Assembly: GCF_014640975.1 (NCBI RefSeq)
Contig: NZ_BMHO01000001.1
Coordinates: forward strand, 2,180,166 to 2,244,165
DNA from: Microbacterium faecale
GTDB taxonomy: Bacteria; Actinomycetota; Actinomycetes; Actinomycetales; Microbacteriaceae
Length of the DNA: 64,000 nucleotides
Reading direction: 5' to 3'
This document shows, piece by piece, positions 8,476 to 17,696 of the stretch (positions are counted from its first letter, which is position 1; the number at the start of each line of letters is the position of its first letter). The position numbers were made by a program, and so were the translations under genes. Under the pieces are notes generated by a model. It did no database searches and was not told where the DNA came from. It saw only the letters and a list, made by a program, of their open reading frames with translations.

Positions 8476-8949
8476 GTGTTCCACATCGTCTTCTACGAAC
8501 CGCGCATCCCGCCGAACACCGGCAACGCGATCCGCCTCTCTGCCATCACCGGCAGCACTCTCCACCTCGTCGAACCGCTCGGATTCGACCTCTCGGATGC
8601 CAAGCTGCGGCGCGCCGGGCTCGATTACCACGATCTCGCGCACGTGCGCGTGCACGCGGATCTCGACGCGGCTCTCGACGCGCTCGCCGATCTCGGAGTC
8701 GAGGCGCTCTATGCCTTCACCGGACACGCGACGCGCGCATTCACGGACGTCAGCTACTCCCCCGGCGATGCACTGCTGTTCGGCCCTGAGCCCACGGGCC
8801 TGCCCGATAAGGTGCTGCACCACCCGCGCGTCACCGACCTCCTGAGGATCCCGATGCGCCCCGACGTACGCTCGCTCAACCTCGCGAACGCTGCCGCGGT
8901 CGCGACGTTCGAGGCGTGGCGCCAGAACGGTTTCGACGGAAGCGCCTGA
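8476..8949 (+). CDS. trmL: tRNA (cytidine(34)-2'-O)-methyltransferase TrmL
   Basis: A minimal SPOUT methyltransferase of 157 residues that methylates the 2'-O of the wobble nucleotide in tRNA-Leu. Family signatures are FYEPRIPPNTGNAIRLSA at the N-terminus, LLFGPEPTGLP in the middle, and IPMRPDVRSLNLANAAAVA, which forms the knotted SAM-binding region. Length matches the family (about 155). It follows the FUSC gene by 25 bases on the same strand. Confidence 0.95.
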   Translation: MFHIVFYEPRIPPNTGNAIRLSAITGSTLHLVEPLGFDLSDAKLRRAGLDYHDLAHVRVHADLDAALDALADLGVEALYAFTGHATRAFTDVSYSPGDALLFGPEPTGLPDKVLHHPRVTDLLRIPMRPDVRSLNLANAAAVATFEAWRQNGFDGSA

Positions 8950-8972
8950 GCGCCCGGTGACGTCGCCGCGTC

Positions 8973-9599
8973 TCAGTCGGCGCGCTTTCGACGAACAGTG
9001 CGGACCGTGACCGGGACGAGCACCCAGGTCACCACGGCGATAGCGGCAAGCACCGAGCCCGCGATCCATCCCGACGCTCCGCCGATCACGACATCGAAGA
9101 CGAATCCCACGACTCCCGCGAGCAGCACCGAGACGATCGCGAGGGCGGCGATCAGGCATACGTGTCCGGCCGTCACCACCGAGCGCTTCGCTCCTGCGCG
9201 GAAGAGCACACGGTGTGCGGCGACCGGCGCGAGAGCGAGGACGGAGCTCAGCGCGCTCAACGCGATGAGCACGAGGTACAGGCCCTTCCGACCGAGCGCC
9301 AGGTCCGCGAACGCCGGCTGGAAGGCAAGGGCGAGCAGGAAACCGGTGAGGATCTGCGTGCCGGTCTGCAGCACGCGCAGCTCCTGCAGCACCTCGGTCC
9401 AGTTGCGGTCGGCGCGTTCGTCCGCCGTCTCGTTCCGTCGGGGCTGGTCGGCCACTTCGTCGTCGGTCACCCTCTGACGGTACTGCGACTCATCGCCGTC
9501 CGTCTCGCATGCCGCGATGCTGCCCGAGGCGCTCGCGGTCCCCGAGTCGTGATCCTCGCGCGCGCCGCGCATCAACCTTTTGATGGAGACAGACGACAT
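8973..9599 (-). CDS. DUF6328-like four-helix membrane protein
   Basis: A predicted protein of 208 residues. The first ~75 are polar and charged, then WTEVLQELRVLQTGTQILTG leads into four hydrophobic segments (LTGFLLALAFQPAF, LYLVLIALSALSSVLAL, VCLIAALAIVSVLLAGVVG, SGWIAGSVLAAIAVVTWVL). ELRVxQTGxQxLxGFLLxLxFQ is the signature I associate with DUF6328; no function is known. ATG 9599 is a plausible start with GGGA six bases upstream, but the unusual charged N-terminus means a downstream start is possible. It is divergent from the MMPL gene. Confidence 0.72.
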   Translation of the reverse strand: MSSVSIKRLMRGAREDHDSGTASASGSIAACETDGDESQYRQRVTDDEVADQPRRNETADERADRNWTEVLQELRVLQTGTQILTGFLLALAFQPAFADLALGRKGLYLVLIALSALSSVLALAPVAAHRVLFRAGAKRSVVTAGHVCLIAALAIVSVLLAGVVGFVFDVVIGGASGWIAGSVLAAIAVVTWVLVPVTVRTVRRKRAD

Positions 9600-9646
9600 T
9601 CCGATTCCCGATGTCCGGCCGGGAGGATCTTGATGGGCTTGTGGGT

Positions 9647-11746
9647 ATGACGGGTTCTCCTCACACTTCACGGTTCTCAGATCGGCTGGTCTCGCGCCGC
9701 GGCGCTTGGATCGCGCTCGGTGCGTCGCTTCTCGCACTCGTGGTGCTGTTCGGCATCTTCGGTGGAGCCCAGGCGCCGGTTCGCACGGCGCACGCGCCGG
9801 CGGATTCGGAGAGCTCGCGTGTCAGCGACGTACTGGATGCTTTCCCCGATTCCGATCGCCAGCCCGTCCTCGTCGTGGCCACTCGCGACGACAACGAAAC
9901 GCTGGCCGACAGCGACCTCGCCGAGCTGGATGAGCTGCTGCCGGTGCTCAACACACACGCCGACGCGGATCCGAGCGGGCCACTGGTCAGCGACGACGGG
10001 CAGGCCGCCGTCCTCGTCGTGCCGATCGCGGTCGGCGCGGACAACACCGAGACCGGCGCCACCATCGAGGCGATGCGGAGTGCGCTCGCCGAGCACGCTC
10101 CGGATGGTCTTCAGCTACAGGTCACGGGCGGGCCCGCGTTCGGTGCCGACGTCGCCTCCGCGTTCGACGGCGCCGATCTCACCCTCCTCGTCGTGACGAT
10201 CGCGATCGTCGCGGTTCTGCTGGTCCTGACCTACCGTTCGCCGGTGCTGTGGCTCATCCCGCTGACCGTCATCGGCGTCGCCGACGGGCTCGCGGGGCGC
10301 GTCACCGCCGCAGCGGGCTCCGCGTGGGGCCTGGCGTTCGATGCGGGGATCATCAGCGTGCTCGTCTTCGGCGCGGGCACGAACTACGCACTGCTGCTCA
10401 TCTCACGCTACCGCGAGGAACTGCAGCGGACGGGAGATCACCGCGTCGCTCTGGCGACGGCCTGGCGGGCGACGCTCCCGGCGATCCTCGCATCGAACGT
10501 CACGGTCGTGCTGGCGCTCGCCACACTCGTCTTCGCCGCGATCCCATTGACGCGCGGGCTCGGGATCCCCGCGGCCATCGGACTGCTCATCGCGCTCGCC
10601 GCCGTCCTGCTCGTCCTGCCGCCTTTCCTCGCCGTCTGCGGCCGGCGGATCTTCTGGCCGTTCGTTCCTCGACCGGGTGATGCGCGCGTGCACGGCAGCG
10701 CGTGGCGCGCCGGTGCGACCCGGGTCGCAAAGCGCCCCGTGGCAAGCCTGCTCGCGGGCGCCGCGCTGCTGGCCGTCATGGCGGCCGGCCTCTTCGGCGC
10801 CCAGGTGGGACTCGACCAGATCGAGAAGTTCCGCGTGCCCTCCGAATCCGCCGTCGGACTGGAGACGCTCTCAGCGCACTTTCCGCCGGGCGAGGCCCAG
10901 CCGATCCTGATCGTCGCGAACTCGGAGCACGCCGACGACGTCACTGTCGCCGCGGCCGACGTCGACGGCGTCGTGCGTGCCCACCCTGCAGGCGAGTCCG
11001 GGGACTCCGCGGTGACGAAGATCATGGTGACGAGCGAATACTCTCCGGGAACGGACGCCAGCCTCGAACAGATCTCGGAACTGCGCGACACCGTGCACCC
11101 GATCGACGGCGCGGATGCGCTCGTCGGGGGCGCCGTCGCGGCCGACCTCGACGCGCGAGGAGGAAACGAACGCGATCTGGGCGTCATCGCGCCGCTCGTC
11201 CTCGGGGTCAGCTTCCTCGTGCTCGTCGTGCTGTTGCGCTCACTCATCGCTCCCGTGCTGCTCCTCGTGGTCAACTTCGTCAGCGCGGTCGCCGCCATCG
11301 GCGCGGGCACATGGCTCGGGCGCGTCCTGTTCGGGTGGGATGCCCTGGACCTGCAGGTTCCGATCCTGGCGTTCCTCTTCCTCGTCGCGCTAGGGATCGA
11401 CTACACGATTTTCCTCGTGCACCGCGCCCGGAGCGAGGCAGCCGTGCACGGCACGCGAGCGGCGATGATCGACGCGGTCGCGCACACCGGAGGGGTGATC
11501 ACCAGCGCCGGAGTGGTCCTCGCGGCCGTGTTCGCCGCGCTGGGCGTGCTGCCGCTGGTCACGCTCGGACAGCTCGGCCTCATCGTCGGCATCGGCGTCC
11601 TTGTCGACACGCTCGTCGTGCGCGCCGTGATCGTCCCTGCGACCTTCCGCCTCATCGGAGACCGCGTGTGGTGGCCGAGCGCGCCGCGCACGAACGCGAG
11701 AGAATCAACAGATGCGACCGATCCACACGACGCTGTCCGAGCCTGA
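9647..11746 (+). CDS. MMPL-family RND transporter
   Basis: A ~700-residue inner-membrane transporter of the RND superfamily with two halves. Each half has one N-terminal membrane helix, an extracytoplasmic domain of about 130 residues, and five further helices. The first half contains FGAGTNYALLLISRYREEL and the second LVALGIDYTIFLVHRARSEA, the paired transmembrane motifs of MmpL proteins whose acidic residues relay protons. The likely substrate is a lipid or lipophilic compound. ATG 9647 is preferred because it leaves a short cytoplasmic N-terminus; ATG 9611 would add 12 residues and has no better ribosome site, so the start is uncertain. The 3' end overlaps the histidine kinase gene by 35 bases. 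Confidence 0.93.
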   Translation: MTGSPHTSRFSDRLVSRRGAWIALGASLLALVVLFGIFGGAQAPVRTAHAPADSESSRVSDVLDAFPDSDRQPVLVVATRDDNETLADSDLAELDELLPVLNTHADADPSGPLVSDDGQAAVLVVPIAVGADNTETGATIEAMRSALAEHAPDGLQLQVTGGPAFGADVASAFDGADLTLLVVTIAIVAVLLVLTYRSPVLWLIPLTVIGVADGLAGRVTAAAGSAWGLAFDAGIISVLVFGAGTNYALLLISRYREELQRTGDHRVALATAWRATLPAILASNVTVVLALATLVFAAIPLTRGLGIPAAIGLLIALAAVLLVLPPFLAVCGRRIFWPFVPRPGDARVHGSAWRAGATRVAKRPVASLLAGAALLAVMAAGLFGAQVGLDQIEKFRVPSESAVGLETLSAHFPPGEAQPILIVANSEHADDVTVAAADVDGVVRAHPAGESGDSAVTKIMVTSEYSPGTDASLEQISELRDTVHPIDGADALVGGAVAADLDARGGNERDLGVIAPLVLGVSFLVLVVLLRSLIAPVLLLVVNFVSAVAAIGAGTWLGRVLFGWDALDLQVPILAFLFLVALGIDYTIFLVHRARSEAAVHGTRAAMIDAVAHTGGVITSAGVVLAAVFAALGVLPLVTLGQLGLIVGIGVLVDTLVVRAVIVPATFRLIGDRVWWPSAPRTNARESTDATDPHDAVRA

Positions 11747-12989
11747 ACCGCTCGGACGCACGGGGGCGGGCGCGACCGCGCGGGCGATGGAGTGGGGGCA
11801 GCACGCCATGGCCGTGCTCCTCACCGTCGTCGGCGTCGTCAGGGCGAGCGGAGATGGCGTCCCGTTGCCGATCGCGGCACTCGTCGGCGCGGCTGTGCTC
11901 GCGTGGCACACGGCAGGTGCACTCCTGCCGTCGACGAGCGGAGCGCGCCGACGTGTCGTGTGGTGGCTCCTCGGCTTCGCCACGATCTGGGTCATCGCTG
12001 TGGCCGTCTCGGCCGAGTTCGTGTGGCTCGCATTCCTGCTGTGGCTACTCGCGGGTCATCTGCTGCCGCTGCGCGGGGGCCTCGTCTTCTCGGGGCTCGT
12101 GCTCGCCGTCGCGATCGCGGCACTGATCGTGCACCATGGCGCGACAAGCTACGCGAACGTGCTCGGCCCGCTGATCGGCGGCGTCTTCGCCTTCGGCATC
12201 TCACGCGGGTACCTGCAACTCCTCCGGGACGCGGCGGAACGCGAACGCCTCGTCGCATCGCTCACCCGAGCACAGGAGGAGGCCGCGGCGCTCCAGGACG
12301 AGCTCGTGCTGGCCCAACGGCACTCCGGCGCGGTCGCCGAGCGCACGCGCATCGCACGCGACATTCACGATTCGATCGCCCAGGCGCTGTCCTCCATCCG
12401 CCTCCTCGCGCACGCCGCGTCGAGCCAGACATCCGATGCCGCGGCATCGGAGACGCTGAGGAGGCTCGAGTCCCTCGCGGGCGACAGCCTGACGGACGTG
12501 CGACGAATCGTCGCGGCATTGACGCCCGCGGCGCTGGAGGATGAGGCTCTGGCCGATGCCCTCGGGCGTATGCTCGACCGCGTGCGGGACGAAACGGGGA
12601 TCCGCACCGAGCTGCGCATCGACGAGACCGTGCCGTCGCTGCCGCCCGACGTCGAGGTCGCGCTGCTGCGTACCGCCCAGTCCGCGCTCGCGAACGTCCG
12701 ACAGCATTCCGCCGCGAGCCGCGTGGTCATGAGCCTCATCGACGCCGACGACACCGTCCGGCTGGACATCATCGACGACGGTGACGGTTTCGATCCCACT
12801 TCCTGGGACGCGCGTCCCCCGACGCCCGAATCGAGCTTCGGGCTGATCTTCATGCGGGACCGGCTGCGCGAGCTCGCGGGCGGCCTCGACGTCGAGTCGG
12901 CGCGCGGAGACGGAACCGCGATCTCGGCACACCTCCCGCTCCGCGCCTCCGCCGCGCCCGACGACGCCGCCCAGGAGCAGAGGCCATGA
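11712..12989 (+). CDS. Sensor histidine kinase, NarL-partner (HisKA_3) type
   Basis: A 425-residue membrane kinase. About five hydrophobic segments occupy residues 30-165, with no large extracellular loop. A coiled linker (residues 170-205, rich in Glu/Ala/Leu) leads to the dimerisation box RTRIARDIHDSIAQALSSIR, with the phospho-accepting His219. The HATPase_c domain follows, with QSALANVRQHSAASRVVM (N-box) and IIDDGDGFDP (G1). AGAGAA-like sequence sits about 8 bases before ATG 11712. The gene begins inside the transporter gene and its stop overlaps the response regulator start, so the three are translationally coupled. Confidence 0.95.
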   Translation: MRPIHTTLSEPEPLGRTGAGATARAMEWGQHAMAVLLTVVGVVRASGDGVPLPIAALVGAAVLAWHTAGALLPSTSGARRRVVWWLLGFATIWVIAVAVSAEFVWLAFLLWLLAGHLLPLRGGLVFSGLVLAVAIAALIVHHGATSYANVLGPLIGGVFAFGISRGYLQLLRDAAERERLVASLTRAQEEAAALQDELVLAQRHSGAVAERTRIARDIHDSIAQALSSIRLLAHAASSQTSDAAASETLRRLESLAGDSLTDVRRIVAALTPAALEDEALADALGRMLDRVRDETGIRTELRIDETVPSLPPDVEVALLRTAQSALANVRQHSAASRVVMSLIDADDTVRLDIIDDGDGFDPTSWDARPPTPESSFGLIFMRDRLRELAGGLDVESARGDGTAISAHLPLRASAAPDDAAQEQRP

Positions 12990-13606
12990 CCACCACCGTG
13001 CTCCTCGTCGACGACCACCCGGTCGTCCGCACCGGACTACGCGCCGTCCTCGCGGCCAGCGGCTCGCTCGCCATCGTGGGAGAGGTCGCGACCGGAGAAC
13101 AGGCTGTCGCTCTCGCTGAGACGCTGCGTCCGGACGTCGTGCTCTGCGATCTGCGCCTCGGCGACGGAATGGACGGCATCGAGGCGACGGCCGCGCTCCG
13201 TCGACTCGATCCGCCACCCGCCGTGCTCATTCTCACAACGTTCGATCGTGACGCGGAGATCCTCGGTGCGATCTCGGCGGGAGCGGCCGGCTACCTCCTC
13301 AAGGACGTCGATCCGCGGGAGATCATCGACGGCATCCAGCGTGCCGCACGCGGCGAGACCGTGCTCGCGCCCGACCTGGCGGCGCGCGTTTTCGATGGTA
13401 TGCGTCGCCCTCTCCCCCGCCTCACCGCGCGCGAAGTCGACGTGCTGAAGTTGCTGGCGACCGGTGCCGCCAACCGCGAGATCGCGCGCACGCTCTTCGT
13501 CACCGAGGCGACCGTCAAGAGCCATATCTCGCACATCTTCACGAAGCTCGACGTCGACAGCCGGGCGCGCGCGATCCACGTAGCGCAGCGCACCGGTCTC
13601 ATCTGA
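12986..13606 (+). CDS. LuxR/NarL-family response regulator
   Basis: A 206-residue DNA-binding response regulator, cognate partner of the kinase just upstream (4-base ATGA overlap). The receiver domain has the acidic pair in LLVDDHP, phospho-accepting Asp55 in VLCDLRLGD, and the conserved lysine in GYLLKDVDP. The C-terminal LuxR helix-turn-helix reads LTAREVDVLKLLATGAANRE followed by VTEATVKSHISHIFTKLDV. By position it most likely controls the overlapping MMPL transporter gene. Confidence 0.96.
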   Translation: MTTTVLLVDDHPVVRTGLRAVLAASGSLAIVGEVATGEQAVALAETLRPDVVLCDLRLGDGMDGIEATAALRRLDPPPAVLILTTFDRDAEILGAISAGAAGYLLKDVDPREIIDGIQRAARGETVLAPDLAARVFDGMRRPLPRLTAREVDVLKLLATGAANREIARTLFVTEATVKSHISHIFTKLDVDSRARAIHVAQRTGLI

Positions 13607-13721
13607 CGGCGGACCAGACGGGTTCATCACCCTGCGCGGAGATGCGCCAGCACGAGCCCGATCGGCATGCCCGCGACTGCCGGCGACAAAGACGGCTGCA
13701 CGCGGATCCCGTCGGTGCCCA

Positions 13722-14069
13722 TCACCGCGACCCGCGGACGACGGTCAGCAGAAACGCCGCGTCCTCCAGAGCCACCACGCTGTGCCGGTGCTGCGGGATC
13801 ACCATGTGCGTGCCGGCACCCAGCTCCCACGAGTCGGCTCCCGCCGTCATCCTCACCCGGCCGCGCAGCACGTGCAGCATGGCCTCGCCCGGGTTGTCAT
13901 GCTCCGACAGATCCCTGCCCGCCATCAACGCCATCATCACCTGTGAGAGCTGGCCGCCGGGCGCAGCACGGAACACTCGCGTCGCGCGACCCGCCCGGGA
14001 GTCTGCGGCCGACGCGAGGAGTTCGTCAGTCGCTGCGGACAGGTCGACGATCGTCGTCTCCTCAGCCAC
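13722..14069 (-). CDS. Small cupin-domain protein
   Basis: A ~115-residue single-domain cupin. The two cupin motifs can be seen in MMALMAGRDLSEHDNPGEAM with LHVLRGRVRM, and GAGTHMVIPQHRHSVVALED. Histidines and acidic residues suitable for metal binding are present, as in proteins that bind a small ligand or act as simple dioxygenases or isomerases. GTG 14069 is chosen because GAGAGGGG lies about 7 bases upstream; an ATG at 14087 would place that ribosome site inside the gene. It is convergent with the response regulator gene. Specific function unknown. Confidence 0.78.
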   Translation of the reverse strand: MAEETTIVDLSAATDELLASAADSRAGRATRVFRAAPGGQLSQVMMALMAGRDLSEHDNPGEAMLHVLRGRVRMTAGADSWELGAGTHMVIPQHRHSVVALEDAAFLLTVVRGSR

Positions 14070-14439
14070 CGTCACACCCCTCTCCATCGGGCGCCCGTAT
14101 CGGCCATCTCAACGTCGGTATCGAACATGCTCCACAACTTACTCGCGCGCGACCGGGCGGCATAACAAGCCAGTCGGGCGTCGGCGGAGCCCTGCCTCAC
14201 GCGCGGGAAACTCGGTCGCGGCTCCCGCTCATCCGCGCCGATCAATCCTGCGCCGCCTTGCTGTGCACGACGGAGAACGCCGCAGAGATGTTGACCTGCA
14301 CGCTGCTTCTCGACTCACCATCGACATCGTCGTGATTGTCGTTCTGCCGCCGAGTGTGACAGCAGACCCCACGCGTGTTCACGGGTACGGCTCACCTGCA
14401 TCTCAACGGGAGGCGCGATGGGCCCGCGCGCACCAGAGA
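14070..14439. other. Intergenic region without a recognisable gene
   Basis: About 370 bases between the cupin start and the terminator of the downstream ABC operon. Open frames here are short and lack a ribosome site or family resemblance. The base composition is slightly less GC-rich than in flanking genes. The part next to the cupin should contain its promoter. No repeat or mobile element was recognised. Confidence 0.5.
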
Positions 14440-14474
14440 CTGGGTGCCGCCGCGATTTTCACGGCGGCACCCAG
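14440..14474 (-). terminator. Terminator hairpin after the ABC importer operon
   Basis: A perfect 13-base-pair stem (14440-14452 with 14462-14474) and a 9-base loop containing TTTT. It lies 28 bases beyond the stop of the substrate-binding protein gene, where transcription of the minus-strand operon should end. Confidence 0.7.
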
Positions 14475-14501
14475 CTCAGCAGGGTGCGGCGGCCACGGGT
14501 G

Positions 14502-15575
14502 TCAACCGGCCAGCCAGTCGGTCAACGTGATCGTCGTCTCGTTGAAGTTCTCCGCGTACCACGGCACGTCCTGGATCACGGTATCGCCCGGGTTGACCTC
14601 GGGATCGAAGACGGCGACCTGAGTGGCGAACTCATCGAGCTTCGGCTTGGCTTCGCTGTTGATGGGCGCCACACCGAGAAGTTCGGAGATCTTGGCGACT
14701 GGGCCCGGCTCGACGACGCTGGAGACGAAGTCCTCAACCGCCTCTTTCTTGGTGGAGCCCAGCGGAACCGCGAACGCGTTGAGCGACGCGACGGCCACAT
14801 CCCAGACGACGGTGATCTCGTCTCCGTCAGTGAGCATGGGCACGATTCGAGAGTCGGGGAGGAAGAACATGTCGACCTGATCGGCAGCGACCGCCTGCTG
14901 GAGGGCACCGACGTTCGGGGCGAATGTCGTCACATCGCGGACCGTGTCCCACTTGTCGAGCGCACGGTCGACATCGAGCGGATACAGTTCGTCTGCCTTC
15001 ACACCATCAGCGATCAGCGGGTACTCGAGAATCCCGTTCTGCAAGTTGGTCACGACACCGCGGGGGCCGGGGAACTTCTCCGTATCGAAGAAGTCGGCGA
15101 TCGTCTCGGGCCCTTCACCCTCGGGATAGGCATCGGTGCGATACGCCAACGGCGTCGTGTTGATCCAGTTGGCGACGTAGCAGTCACCGACGGAACCCTC
15201 CACCAGATTGGTCTGATCGATGTTGTCGAGAGCGAGGTGCTCGAAAAGCGTTCCGCAGTTCTGCTCCGCCGCGTACGGGGCAACGGCCACGACGTCCCAC
15301 TGGACCGCGTTGGCATCGACTTGAGCCTTCACCTGCGCAACGTCAGGCGGTGAGGTGTTGACGAAGGTCACGTCCGGATTCTCGGCCGTGTACGACTTCT
15401 GCCAGGCTTTGATCTGTGCGTCCTGGCCATCGCCGCCGTATCCGACGTATGTGATGGAGACGGCCGCATCGGCGTCGCCGCCCGATGATTCCGCCGCGCC
15501 AGCGCAGCCAGCGAGAATCCCCACCAGTGCGATCGTGCTGACGCCCACGCGGGCGGCCTTGGATCTTGACACCAT
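14502..15575 (-). CDS. ABC transporter substrate-binding lipoprotein, spermidine/putrescine type
   Basis: A PotD-like periplasmic-type binding protein, exported and lipid-anchored: a short basic N-terminus, a hydrophobic stretch and a lipobox LAGC (Cys24 counted from ATG 15575). The mature protein has the PotD/PotF pattern YVGYGGDGQ, then WINTTPLAYRTDAYP and PGPRGVVTNLQNG. ATG 15575 is preferred over the ATG two codons earlier because AGAAGG then lies 6 bases upstream. It is last in a four-gene importer operon (permeases, ATPase, binding protein) with a 116-base gap before it. Substrate is uncertain: polyamine, or another small cation or organic acid. Confidence 0.88.
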   Translation of the reverse strand: MVSRSKAARVGVSTIALVGILAGCAGAAESSGGDADAAVSITYVGYGGDGQDAQIKAWQKSYTAENPDVTFVNTSPPDVAQVKAQVDANAVQWDVVAVAPYAAEQNCGTLFEHLALDNIDQTNLVEGSVGDCYVANWINTTPLAYRTDAYPEGEGPETIADFFDTEKFPGPRGVVTNLQNGILEYPLIADGVKADELYPLDVDRALDKWDTVRDVTTFAPNVGALQQAVAADQVDMFFLPDSRIVPMLTDGDEITVVWDVAVASLNAFAVPLGSTKKEAVEDFVSSVVEPGPVAKISELLGVAPINSEAKPKLDEFATQVAVFDPEVNPGDTVIQDVPWYAENFNETTITLTDWLAG

Positions 15576-15691
15576 TGTCATCCTTCTTTCTCAGGAGTGA
15601 GGCCCTGTGAAACCGGGCACGTGATTCTTCAAAGTGCAATGCCTGTTCAGTTGTCTGTGTGTTGATGGTCTGGGTGCTGTCCCCATGAGAG

Positions 15692-16834
15692 TCAGGCGGC
15701 GACGATCCGCTGTCGCTCGGGTTTCCACCACGCGACGACTTCATCGCCGAGCGTGAGCGTGGAATCGAACGCGTCGATCCGCGCCGTCGCCGGCTGGCCT
15801 GCGCGTCCGACCGCCAGCATCGCGGTGCGGTACGACCCCATGTATTCGAGGTCACGAAGGGTCGCACTGACGGAATTGGCGCCGGCTGGCACCGAGCTGA
15901 TGTCGCGCGCGATACCGACGTCTTCCGGTCGGACGACGATCGCGCTGCGCGAGAGCACGCCTGGGTGATCCGAGACAGTTCCGGGATCGACGGTCCACGT
16001 CTCCTCTTCCCACCTGACCTGTCGGCCGGTGGCGGAGTCACCGACGTCGAACACGTTCGAGTCGCCGAGGAACCTCGCCGTGAACAGCGACTCTGGTGCT
16101 CTGTAGAGCTCCTCAGGCGAGCCAACCTGCTCGATTCGACCGTTGTCGAACAGTGCGATGCGGTCGGAGAGGTTCATCGCCTCCTCTTGATCGTGCGTCA
16201 CGAAGACGAACGTCGATCCGACCTCGCGGTGAATACGACGTATCTGCGTCTGCAGAGCGCTCCGGAGGTTGCGGTCGAGCGCGCCGAGCGGCTCGTCGAG
16301 GAGGAGGGCCTTGGGGTTGAAGACGATGGCACGCGCCAGCGCGACCCGCTGCTGCTGCCCACCGGAAAGTTGGGAGGGATAGTTGTCGTCGCGTCCGACC
16401 AGGTGCACCAACTCGAGAACCGTAGCGACTCGGCGAGTGATCTCGTCCTTGGCCACCCGGCGCTCGCGCAGCGGGTAGGCGACGTTCTGAGCGACTGTCA
16501 TGTGCGGGAAGAGCGCATAGTTCTGGAACAGCATGCCCAGGTTGCGCCTATGCGGGGGCAGCCTGCCCACGTCTTCGCCGTTGAGGGCGATTGTTCCCGC
16601 GCTGAGCGTTTCGAAGCCGGCGATGAGGTTGAGGGTCGTCGTCTTGCCAGAGCCGCTGGGGCCGAGCAGGGTCATGAACTCCCCCGGCTCGATGGTGAGA
16701 GAAATGTCGGAGACAGCGCGGATGGCGTGACCGTAGTCCTTGGAGACGCCCTCCAGTCGGATCCGAGTCCCCTGCTTTTCTGCCGTCGCTGACGACTCCA
16801 CCGGGGCCGCCTGTTCCTTGTTCGACCTGGTCAC
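15692..16834 (-). CDS. ABC transporter ATP-binding protein, PotA type
   Basis: A 380-residue ATPase of the CUT1/PotA class. It has Walker [10 protein letters not shown], a Q-loop [13 protein letters not shown], signature [14 protein letters not shown], Walker [13 protein letters not shown] and H-loop [10 protein letters not shown], followed by a TOBE domain from about residue 270. It energises the adjacent two permeases. GTG 16834 has AGGAG 8 bases upstream. It follows the second permease gene by 10 bases, so it belongs to the same transcript. Confidence 0.95.
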   Translation of the reverse strand: MTRSNKEQAAPVESSATAEKQGTRIRLEGVSKDYGHAIRAVSDISLTIEPGEFMTLLGPSGSGKTTTLNLIAGFETLSAGTIALNGEDVGRLPPHRRNLGMLFQNYALFPHMTVAQNVAYPLRERRVAKDEITRRVATVLELVHLVGRDDNYPSQLSGGQQQRVALARAIVFNPKALLLDEPLGALDRNLRSALQTQIRRIHREVGSTFVFVTHDQEEAMNLSDRIALFDNGRIEQVGSPEELYRAPESLFTARFLGDSNVFDVGDSATGRQVRWEEETWTVDPGTVSDHPGVLSRSAIVVRPEDVGIARDISSVPAGANSVSATLRDLEYMGSYRTAMLAVGRAGQPATARIDAFDSTLTLGDEVVAWWKPERQRIVAA

Positions 16835-16844
16835 GGCATTTCTC

Positions 16845-17696
16845 CTAACGGGACTTCCTGCGGGTACCGATCAGTTGCGGGACTAAGACGATGATGGTCA
16901 CGACGACGACGACGAGCGTCGATGCCGCTGAGATCGTGGGGTCGAGCTCGTGCGTCACCGCGTTGTACATCTGCACAGGGAGCGTCTGAAACGTGGGCGA
17001 TCGCAAGAACAGGGCGATGACCACCTCGTCGAAGGAGGTCACGAAAGCGAAGATCGCGCCACTGATCACGCCCCGGCTGATGAGAGGCATGGTGACCCGG
17101 ATGAATGAACGCAGCGGAGAGGCGCCGAGCGATGCCGAAGCGCGCAGCAGCGTCTGATCGAAGCCGCCGAGCGAGCTCGTCACCGCCACGAGCACGAACG
17201 GCACTCCGAGCGTGGCATGGGCGAGCACATAGCCGAACGCACTGCCGGTGAGGTGCCACTGCAGAAACGAGATGTACACGGCGACTGCGACCACGATGGT
17301 CGGGGTCACCAACGAGATCATGAGCAGGGTGCGCAGAAACCCGGCGAACTTGCTCGTCAGACGATTCAGCGCGACTGCCGCCGCGGTGCCCACGACTGTC
17401 GCGACGAGCGCGGCGAACACCGCCACCAGCACCGAGTTCCCGAGGGAACTCAACCAGCGGGGGTCCGTGAAGAAGGTCTCGTACCACTGGAGTGAGAATC
17501 CCTCGGGAGGGAAGACGAAGTCGGTCCTGGCGCTGAAGCTCAACGGGATCACGATGAGCGTGGGAAGGATGAAGTAGAGCGCAACGATCACCCCGATCGT
17601 GGTCAGCCACCACGGGATCGGATCGACTCCGCGGTCGCGCCGCCGCGGGCGTGCCTCGACCAGCGCCTCGTCGCGGAGTTCCGGTGACGTCGTCAT
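16845..17696 (-). CDS. ABC transporter permease, PotC type
   Basis: A 283-residue inner-membrane permease with six hydrophobic helices. The cytoplasmic EAA loop is SASLGASPLRSFIRVTMPLI, which contacts the ATPase. ATG 17696 overlaps the stop of the first permease gene (ATGA), so I use it rather than the longer frame upstream, which is merely the other permease read out of phase. Confidence 0.93.
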   Translation of the reverse strand: MTTSPELRDEALVEARPRRRDRGVDPIPWWLTTIGVIVALYFILPTLIVIPLSFSARTDFVFPPEGFSLQWYETFFTDPRWLSSLGNSVLVAVFAALVATVVGTAAAVALNRLTSKFAGFLRTLLMISLVTPTIVVAVAVYISFLQWHLTGSAFGYVLAHATLGVPFVLVAVTSSLGGFDQTLLRASASLGASPLRSFIRVTMPLISRGVISGAIFAFVTSFDEVVIALFLRSPTFQTLPVQMYNAVTHELDPTISAASTLVVVVVTIIVLVPQLIGTRRKSR

